A stretch of DNA of 64,000 nt, taken from Haematobia irritans (Eukaryota; Arthropoda; Insecta; Diptera; Muscidae). Made by a program: the position numbers and the translations under genes. The DNA is taken from NCBI RefSeq assembly GCF_050003625.1, contig NC_134400.1, positions 45,060,557 to 45,124,556 of the forward strand, read 5' to 3'. The notes under the pieces are model-generated. The model was not told the origin of the DNA. It did not search any database and saw only the letters and a list, made by a program, of their open reading frames with translations. Shown here in pieces: positions 56,858 to 64,000 of this stretch (the stretch's first letter is position 1; the number at the start of each line of letters is the position of its first letter).

Positions 56858-57726
56858 CACGGTTGCCACTCGAGCCATAAATAATCTAGCAAAATTTGGA
56901 GAAAATATTACCAAACATTTATCACAATGGACTGAATAGTCTAAGTGAGCCTGAATCTTAATCGGGCTGCCACTTTAACCTAACCTAACAATCAAAAAAA
57001 TCTTATTTTTTCAAAATTTTATTTCTATAGAGAATTTAGCCAAAATTATATTTCTATAGAATATTTAGTCAAAATTATATTTCTATAATTTTTTTTTTTA
57101 TTTCTATAGAAAATTTTGCTAAAATTTAATTTCTATAGAAATTTTTGTCAAAATTTTATTTCTATAGAAAATTTTGTCAAATTTTGCCTTTTGCCTTTTT
57201 GTTTGGTTAATTTGTGTTTAATTTCTTTTGTTAAAGTTAATTTCTCTGAAGACGGACAACAATGGTGTTCGAAATATTGGAAAGAATTAAAAATAAAACA
57301 CTATAAAAACTAAGATTTTATTTTGTTTTATTACAACATGATCTCAAGCCTTACAAACTCTGCAAATAATTATATTAAAAGGTCAACTATATGACAACTA
57401 CAAAAAAAAATATTTCTACAGAAAATTTTGTCAACATTTTATATCTATAGAAAATTTTGCCAAAATTTTATTTCTGGAGAAAGTTTTGTCAACATTTCAA
57501 GAGAAAATTTTGTCAAAATTTATTTCTATGGATAATTTTGTCAACATTTTATTTCTTTAGAATTTTTTGTCAAAATTTTATATCTATAGAAAATTTTGTC
57601 AAAATGTTATTTCTATAGAAAAATTGTGAGGTACCTCTTAGTTGGAGAGTAATATTTGACAAAATCTACCAATACATCAAGAATTCTACCAAACAGTAAA
57701 AAAATCTACCATTTTTGGCAACCGTG
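56858..57726. mobile_element. hAT-type MITE with 29-bp minisatellite, younger copy
   Basis: Ends CACGGTTGCCA at 56858 and GGCAACCGTG to 57726, flanked by cttaaaac (56850-56857) and cttgaaac (57727-57734), 7 of 8 identical. The interior is the TTTTATTTCTATAGAAAA minisatellite in the opposite orientation to the 3377 copy. A 5'-truncated LINE tail is nested at 56930-56991. Confidence 0.8.
56930..56991 (+). mobile_element. LINE tail, extreme 5' truncation
   Basis: Only the last ~60 bases of the LINE are present: 'atcacaatggactgaatagt', 'gaatcttaatcgggctgcca' and 'ctttaacctaacctaac'. The 'cttaatc' and 'ctttaacc' words identify it as LINE rather than SINE tail. Confidence 0.75.
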
Positions 57727-57991
57727 CTTGAAACCCCACAGTGAACGGTCTTATCGGCATAAAAACTAATTTTTGGATATTATTGAATATGGAGATGTAA
57801 AAATTATTTCCAAACAAATTTTGAATAATATTTCCATGTCATTAGTGGATATCATACATTTTTTATTCGGTTATATTTTCGTTTAAATAATTCTCCCCAC
57901 CCATATAATGTCAAAGCATTTTAATAACATTTAACCTTTACGGTAGAAAATATTCTTTTTTATGTTTTACTTTCTCTTTTTTGTCTTTCAG

Positions 57992-58069
57992 ACCAATGAT
58001 TTTAGTAATATAACCCCTCGTAGACGTTCCACGGCCTCAAATGTGGAACAATGTTGCCATATTTTATAG
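57992..58069 (+). CDS. Possible alternative last exon of Apt1 with CaaX-like end
   Basis: A strong acceptor (tttttgtctttcag) precedes an open phase-0 segment of 25 codons: TNDFSNITPRRRSTASNVEQ, then Cys-Cys-His-Ile-Leu and a stop. It joins in phase to the donor at 52989 (after DILAKW) or directly to 52902 (after MEDIK). The product would be about 240 residues with a basic, Ser/Thr-rich tail and a CHIL box, which by the CaaX rule predicts geranylgeranylation with a possible palmitoyl Cys next to it. It could instead be the last exon of another gene, but no other plus-strand coding exon lies nearby. ATTAAA at 58282-58287 could serve as poly(A) signal. Confidence 0.45.
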   Translation, partial: TNDFSNITPRRRSTASNVEQCCHIL

Positions 58070-58689
58070 CTCATCCAAAGTATTTAATTAATTACCAGGC
58101 GTGTAAGACTGAACTGATTCATATTGTAACCGATACATGCCTGTCTCCTTCTCCTGCTTGCTAATACTCATACTATTTATTTAGTAAATATCTTGTTATT
58201 TATGTTTTATTTCTATTTTTATTTTTGTTATTTCCTCTTATTAAAAAAGAGAAGAATACCTGTAATAATTATTTATAATTTATTAAATATTTCTATTGAT
58301 AGGCTGCATCATTATAATTGTTAGAATATACTATTTTATAAAGTATTAATTTTGTATAGATAATTGCTATGTGTACATACAGATTTTTAATGGTTAATTT
58401 TAGTCATGACATTGGTCAACATTTAGAGCAATAATTTTCATTATCATGAAAAAAAAAACAAAACAAAACAAAACAATATGAAATCGGAACTTTTTGGAAA
58501 ATATTAAAACTTTATATTCCTAATAGTCAATCAATTTTTTGTTCAATTGTGAAATGGATAATGTTAAAAAGGCTAAAAGGATTTTGAAAGTGTACTGTCA
58601 ATGTGAATACCGTTTAAAGCTTGATGGAATAGGACAGGTTGTGTCAGTTCTACACAAACAACATTTTTGTGCTCGAAACGTTAAAGGTG
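58070..58689 (+). other. A/T-rich sequence, possible 3' UTR
   Basis: Follows the putative last exon. No recognisable repeats until about 58690. Consistent with, but not proof of, a 3' UTR. Confidence 0.35.
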
Positions 58690-59120
58690 GGACCGTTCTC
58701 GGGTCGAAATGATTGTTCTATATATGGGGGCTATATCAAAACATGGTCCGATTCACATCATATTCGGCACAGCTATTTTGAATGTCATGCAAATCGCATA
58801 CAAATTGCGATTTATAGAAGACCAATAAGTCAAATCGGGAGATCTGTCTATATGGCAGCTATACCAAACCATGGACCCAAACATACCATATATAGCCGTC
58901 CTATTTGAGGACCTACAATACCTCTATATTTTGAATTTCATACAAATCGGATAAAATTGCGGTGTCGAGAAGCCCATGAAGTCAAATTAGGAAATCGGTC
59001 TATTGGGGGCTATGCCAAAACACACAATATTAGGCTCACTTGTTTAAGGTCCTATAATACCTTTAGGTTTTCAATTTCATGTAAATCGGATAAGAATTGC
59101 ATTGTCCCAGGGACAGATCT
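58690..59120. mobile_element. Helentron-like element fragment, tandem units only
   Basis: Three diverged units with 'tatatgggggctatatca'-like words near 58720, 58850 and 59001. Both ends are lost. Confidence 0.6.
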
Positions 59121-59228
59121 TTTTAGATCCTTATGATCGTATTAAAGGTGGCTATTAAGTTCGAATTTAGCCGATAAAAACCCATATTTTTACGATTACT
59201 TTTCTCTAATAATCCATTATAAATAGTA

Positions 59229-60162
59229 AAGGGTGATTTGTTAAGAGCTTGATAACTTTTTTTTTTAAAAAAACGCATAAAATTTGCAAAATCTCATCGG
59301 TTCTTTATTTGAAATGTTAGATTGGTCCATGACATTTACTTTTTGAAGATAATTTCATTTAAATGTTGACCGCGGCTGCGTCTTAGGTGGTCCATTCGGA
59401 AAGTCCAATTTTGGGCAACTTTTTCGAGCTTTTCGTCCGGAATAGCCCGAATTTCTTCGGAAATGTTGTCTTCCAAAGCTGGAATAGTTGCTGGCTTATT
59501 TCTGTAGACTTTAGACTTGACGTAGCCCCACAAAAAATAGTCTAAAGGCGTCAAATCGCATGATCTTGGTGGCCAACTTACCGGTCCATTTCTTGAGATG
59601 AATTGTTCTCCGAAGTTTTCCCTCAAAATGGCCATAGAATCGCGAGCTGTGTGGCATGTAGCGCCATCTTGTTGAAACCACATGTCAACCAAGTTCAGTT
59701 CTTCCATTTTTGGCAACAAAAAGTTTGTTAGCATCGAACGATAGCGATCGCCATTCACCGTAACGTTGCGTCCAACAGCATCTTTGAAAAAATACGGTCC
59801 AATGATTCCACCAGCGTACAAACCACACCAAACAGTGCATTTTTCGGGATGCATGGGCAGTTCTTGAACGGCTTCTGGTTGCTCTTCACTTCAAATGCGG
59901 CAATTTTGCTTATTTACGTAGCCATTCAACCAGAAATGAGCCTCATCGCTGAACAAAATTTGTCGATAAAAAAGCGGATTTTCTGCCAACTTTTCTAGGG
60001 CCCATTCACTGAAAATTCGACGTTGTGGCTCGTTAGTAAGTCTATTCATGATGAAATGTCAAAGCATACTGAGCATCTTTCTCTTTGACACCATGTCTGA
60101 AATCCCACGTGATCTGTCAAATACTAATGCATGAAAATCCTAACCTCAAAAGAATCACCCTT
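59229..60162 (-). mobile_element. DD41D mariner-like deletion derivative, copy 2
   Basis: 934 bp, ends AAGGGTGATTTG and AGAATCACCCTT, TA at 59227-59228 and 60163-60164. Nearly identical to 8963-9895 including the position of the internal deletion. Confidence 0.9.
59336..60049 (-). pseudogene. Truncated DD41D transposase with one stop
   Basis: Opens MNRLTNEPQRRIFSEW at 60049 and keeps FSDEAHFWLNG, FQQDGATCHTAR and DLTPLDYFLWG. A single in-frame stop at 59891-59893 (TGG to TGA, where copy 1 has Trp in CRIWSEE) is the only break seen. The N-terminal DNA-binding part is deleted as in copy 1. Where copy 1 lost a base near 9092, this copy is in frame. Confidence 0.8.
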
Positions 60163-60286
60163 TACAAACTTTGGGAAAATTTGATTTGGGATTATGAAAG
60201 CTGCATCAAATATGTATACTTTTATATTGTTTTTACTGATTTGTTTTCGATTTTAGCGGCTAAACTCGAACTTAATGCCTACCTTA

Positions 60287-60544
60287 AAATCAAAAATAAA
60301 TCCATAGAAAAAGAATGACATTATATGATTTTTTCCTAATTTTATTACAACTTGGTGGGGAATAATCCAAAGCAAGAATTGAAAAAGTTTATTTTCTTTA
60401 AAATTAACTATTAAAGAAAAGTAGCCGGTGAAATTGCTATTTTAGTGCGATAATCTTTAATACCGACCTTAGAGATAAAATATTTACAAATTTGATTTCT
60501 TTTATTCCATTTTCTATGCAACTATTAATTGATTGAAATTGACT
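60287..60544. mobile_element. Degraded TTAA MITE relative
   Basis: 'ttattacaacttggtgggga', 'ataatccaaagcaag' and 'ctattaaagaaaagtagccg' match the interior of the array at 62459 with many changes, followed by about 70 bases without a recognised feature. Confidence 0.5.
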
Positions 60545-61054
60545 CTTTTACTTTTCTGTGGATCGGACTTTTCATAGGTGCTATACATTATGGACCTATT
60601 TCGACCAATTTTTGCATGGGTGTTTGAGGCCATATATTAACACCACGTACCAATTTTCAACTGAATCAGATGCATTTTGGTCTTCCAAGAGGCTCCGGAG
60701 GTTAAATCTGGTGATCGGTTTATATGGGTTTATGGACCGATGTGGACCGTTTTTTGCATTGTTATTACAGACCATATACTTACACCATGTACCAAATTTC
60801 AGCCGGATCGGATGAAATTTGCTTCTCTTAGAGTCCGCGCAAGCCAAATTTGGGGGTCCGTTTATATCGGGGCTATACGTAAAAGTGGACCGATATGGCC
60901 CATTTGCAATACCATCCGACCTACATCAATAACAACTACTTGTGCCAAGTTTCGAGTCGATAGCTTGTTTCGTTCGGAAGTTTGCGTGATTTCAACATAC
61001 GGAAGGACGGACATGCTCAGATCGACTCAGAATTTCACCACGACCCAGAATATA

Positions 61055-62350
61055 CCAGGTTGGCTGATAAGTCCCCGGTCTAACAAAGAAAAACACATTT
61101 TTTTATTGTCAAAATTCGTTTTTATTATTCAACATAGTTCCCTCCAAGAGCGATACAACGATTATAACGACCTTCCAATTTTTTGATACCATTTTGGTAG
61201 TACTCCTTCGGTTTTGCCACAAAATAGGCCTCAGTTTCGGCGATCACCTCTTCATTGCAGCCAAATTTTTTCCCTGCGAGCATCCTTTTGAGGTCTGAGA
61301 ACAAGAAAAAGTCGCTGGGGGCCAGATCTGGAGAATACGGTGGTTGGGGAAGCAATTCGAAGCCCAATTCATGAATTTTTGCCATCGTTCTCAATGACTT
61401 GTGGCACGGTGCGTTATCTTGGTGGAACAACACTTTTTTCTTCTTCATATGGGGCCGTTTTGCCGCGATTTCGACCTTCAAACGCTCCAATAACGCCATA
61501 TAATAGTCACTGTTGATGGTTTTTCCCTTCTCAAGATAATCGACAAAAATGATTCCATGCGCCTCCCAAAAAACAGAGGCCATTACTTTGCCAGCGGACT
61601 TTTGAGTCTTTCCACGCTTCGGAGACGGTTCACCGGTCGCTGTCCACTCAGCCGACTGTCGATTGGACTCAGGAGTGTAGTGATGGAGTCATGTTTCATC
61701 CATTGTCTCATATCGACGGAAAAACTCGGGTGTATTACGAGTTAACAGCTGCAAACACCGCTCAGAATCATCAACACGTTGTTGTTTTTGGTCAAATGTG
61801 AGCTCGCGCGGCACCCATTTTGCACAGAGCTTCCGCATATCCAAATATTGATGAATGATATGACCAACACGTTCCTTTGATATCTTTAAGGCCTCTGCTA
61901 TCTTGATCAACTTCATTTTACGGTCATTCAAAATCATTTTGTGGATTTTTTTGATGTTTTCGTCGGTAACCATCTCTTTCGGGCGTCCACTGCGTTCACC
62001 GTCCTCCGTGCTCATTTCACCACGCTTGAATTTTGCATACCAATCAATTATTGTTGATTTCCCTGGGGCAGAGTCCGGAAACTCATTATCAAGTCAAGTT
62101 TTTGCTTCCACCGTATTTTTTCCCTTCAGAAAACAGTATTTTATCAAAACACGAAATTCCTTTTTTTCCATGTTTTTCACAATAACAAAAGTTGCTTCAC
62201 AAAAGACGCTCTATCTCACAAACTAATTGTCTTACATACGTCAAATTTTGACACGAATCAATTGAAGGTTGGTACAATATAAAAATAATATGCATTTAAT
62301 ACTAGCGACGCCATCTATGTGTCAGACCGGGGATTTACCAGCCAACCTGT
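61055..62350 (-). mobile_element. Himar1-like mariner, nearly intact copy
   Basis: 1296 bp. Terminal repeats CCAGGTTGGCTGATAAGTCC and the inverse ending 'gccaacctgt', TA at 61053-61054 and 62351-62352. Length, TIRs and the encoded protein agree with what I remember of Himar1. Inserted in a Helentron-like element. Confidence 0.9.
61125..62171 (-). pseudogene. Himar1-like transposase, full length with two stops
   Basis: Reading from the ATG at 62171 to TAA at 61125-61127 gives 349 codons in a single frame. Only two are internal stops: codon 26 (62094-62096) and codon 161 (61689-61691), both where the family has Trp, so both look like TGG to TGA changes. The helix-turn-helix regions, MDET (Asp 158), FHQDNAPCH (Asp 252) and SPDLAPSD (Asp 287, 34 residues after the second) are intact. 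The copy is inactive but probably young. Confidence 0.9.
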
Positions 62351-62458
62351 TATATACTTTATGGGGTCTTAGAGCAATATTTCGATGTGTTACAAACGGA
62401 ATGACAAAGTTAATATACCCCCATCCTATGGTGGAGGGTATAAAAATCGGTGTTCCTT

Positions 62459-63740
62459 AAGGTGGGTATTAAGTTAGAGTTTTGCCGCTAAAATGAAAAA
62501 TAAATCAGTTAAAAGAAGTATAAAGCTATACCTTTTTGATGCAAATTTTATTATAACTTGATGGGGAATAGCCCAAAGAAACTTTTCATAAAGTTTATAT
62601 TTTTGAAAATGGATTATTAATGAAAAGTAGTCGTGAAAAAATGGCGATTTTAGCGGCTAAACTCGAACTTAATACCCACCTTTAGTCGCTAAAATCGCCA
62701 TTTTACACGATTACTTTTCTTAATTAATCCACTTTAAGGAATACAAACATTATGAAAATTTGGTTTGGGCTATTCCCCATAAAGTTATAATAAAATTTGC
62801 AACAAATATGTATAATTTGATGCCTTAAGGTGAGTATTAAGTTCGAGTTTAGCCGCTAATTTTCACTAAAGTGAAAACTAAATCAGTAAAAAAAAGTCAT
62901 AAAATTATACATATTTGTTGCAGATTTTATTATAACTTGATGGGGAATATCCCAAAGCAAATTTTTAAAAAGTTTGTATTCCTTAAAATGGAGTATTAAA
63001 GAAAAGTAATCGTGAAAAAATTACGATTTTAGCGGCTAAAGGTGGGTATTAAGTTCGAGTTTTTTCACTAAAGTGAAAACTAAATCAGTAAGAAAAGGCA
63101 TAAAATTATACATATTTGTTGCACATTTTATTATAACTTGATGGGGAATAGCCCAGAGCAAGTTTTCACAAAGTTTGTATTCCTTAAAAAGTATTATTAA
63201 AGAAAAGTAATCGTGAAAAAATGGCAATTTTAGCGGCTAAACTCGAACTTAATACTCACCTTAAAGGTGGGTATTAAGTTCGAGTTTAGCCGCTAAAAAC
63301 ATGATTTTTTCACGATTACTTTTCTTTAATAATCCATTTTAAGGAATACAAACTTTGTGAAAATTTGCTTTGGGCTTTTCCCCATCAAGTTATAATAAAA
63401 TTTGCAACAAATATGTATAATTTCATGCATTTTTCTTACTGATTTAGTTTTCACTTTAGCGATTTTAGCGGCTAAACTCGAACTTAATACTCACCTTAAA
63501 GGTGAGTATTAAGTTCGAGTTTAGCCGCTAAAATCGCTAAAGTGAAAACTAAATAAGTAAGAAAAATGCATGAAATTATACATATTTGTTGCAAATTTTA
63601 TTATAACTTGATGGGGAAAAGCCCAAAGCAAATTTTCACAAAGTTTGTATTCCTTAAAATGGATTATTAAAGAAATGTTATCGTGAAAAAATTACGTTTT
63701 TAGCGGCTAAACTCGAACTTAATACCCACCTTTAAACTCG
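62459..63740. repeat. Tandem run of six TTAA palindromic MITEs
   Basis: Copies start near 62459, 62682 (partial), 62827, 63038, 63264 and 63499, each about 215-240 bp. Each complete copy has arms 'ggtgggtattaagttcgagt' and complement, a core with 'tcgtgaaaaaatta', 'ggattattaaagaaaagtaa' and 'aacttgatggggaa.agccca'. Joints read CACC-TTAA-AGGTG or CC-TTAA-GGTG, suggesting TTAA target preference (piggyBac-like). No transposase. Single copies elsewhere: 33533, 37643, 59145. Confidence 0.85.
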
Positions 63741-64000
63741 AACTTAATACCCACCTTTATGTGTTCAACTGCTTACATTGTTTCATTCAACAATTCAATA
63801 CCAAAGTTGCGGAATGTTTTAAATCAACTTGATTTCAAACATTATGGTTTGAAAACTTGTTGAATTTAAATATTATTGTTACTTCATTAAAAGTTGCATT
63901 CATTTGGCTGTTCGCCACTAGATGGTACTATATGCGATGACAGGGTGTTTCATATTATTTATACGTTGAGCAACCGATACATTAGTTTGGAAAAAACACT
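63741..64000. other. Non-coding sequence at window end
   Basis: Begins with a repeated MITE end (aaactcgaacttaataccca). The following 'ttgtttcattcaacaattc'-type words resemble the interior of the 40105 element, but not closely enough to assign. Confidence 0.4.

Larger units (their letters stand above)
59145..60286. mobile_element. TTAA palindromic MITE split by the DD41D element
   Basis: The left arm 'aaggtggctattaagttcga' to 59228 and the right part 60163-60286 ('caaactttgggaaaatttg', 'gcggctaaactcgaacttaa') together make one copy of the MITE. The DD41D element sits between them with TA on both sides. Confidence 0.85.
60545..62446 (-). mobile_element. Helentron-like family 3, split by mariner
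   Basis: 60545-61054 holds tandem units and core ('gacatgctcagatcgactca', 'cacgacccagaatata'). 62351-62446 completes the core ('tatactttatggggtcttag') and the hairpin end 'atcctatggtggagggtata'. The mariner copy interrupts it at a TA; the empty-site sequence is at 19360-19385 (complement). Confidence 0.8.

Overview
This is a gene-poor, transposon-dense stretch of a higher-fly (dipteran) nuclear genome. Three things point to a calyptrate or muscid fly close to the horn fly Haematobia irritans. There are two mariner copies whose ends and encoded protein match what I remember of Himar1, the Haematobia mariner. There are DINE-1/Helentron-like elements with (CCGT)n tracts. The exons of the two recognisable host genes are short, spliced and read clearly as insect orthologues. 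The species assignment is inference from memory, not from a search.

Host genes. (1) The 3' end of a plus-strand F-box/LRR gene of the FBXL16 type. One internal exon lies at 21081-21276 and the last exon at 32662-32959, separated by an 11.4-kb intron packed with repeats. All earlier exons must lie left of the window, so most of bases 1-21080 is probably intron or upstream sequence. (2) A complete plus-strand acyl-protein thioesterase gene (Apt1/LYPLA type). Its exons are 48095-48145, 48243-48274, 52299-52686, 52747-52902 and 52972-52998, with the Ser-Asp-His triad intact. A possible alternative last exon at 57992-58069 joins in phase and would add a basic tail ending in a CaaX-like box (Cys-Cys-His-Ile-Leu). 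This is the most interesting host-gene observation here.

Mobile DNA, left to right: a hAT-type MITE built of TGAGTCA-like repeats (2065-2657); a hAT-type MITE with a 29-bp minisatellite (3377-4050); a TIR element holding a LINE fragment (5407-7015); a DD41D mariner-like deletion derivative (8963-9895); a Himar1-like copy (10171-11418); Helentron-like elements built from 153-bp tandem units (7105-7912, 12474-13357, 13934-15726, 19277-20417, 31043-32602, 53966-55607, 58690-59120, 60545-62446); large minisatellites (15760-17540, 34480-35715); a RNase H-bearing LINE family with one 5'-truncated copy (22022-25591) and one full-length copy with target-site duplications (41935-46851); a tRNA-headed SINE family whose 3' tail is nearly the same as that LINE's; a second, nearly intact Himar1-like copy (61055-62350); a second DD41D copy (59229-60162); and a tandem run of six palindromic TTAA-flanked MITEs (62459-63740).

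The elements are heavily nested, and many junctions can be read to the base because an empty site exists elsewhere in the window. Examples are a LINE inside a MITE, two TA-site MITEs inside that LINE's tail, SINEs inside Helentron-like elements, mariner inside a Helentron-like element, DD41D inside a TTAA MITE, and a tRNA-bearing TIR element inside a hAT-like element. Apart from the two host genes, every longer open reading frame I checked is either transposon coding sequence or a translation of repeats. I found no prokaryotic system, CRISPR array, rRNA or convincing functional tRNA.
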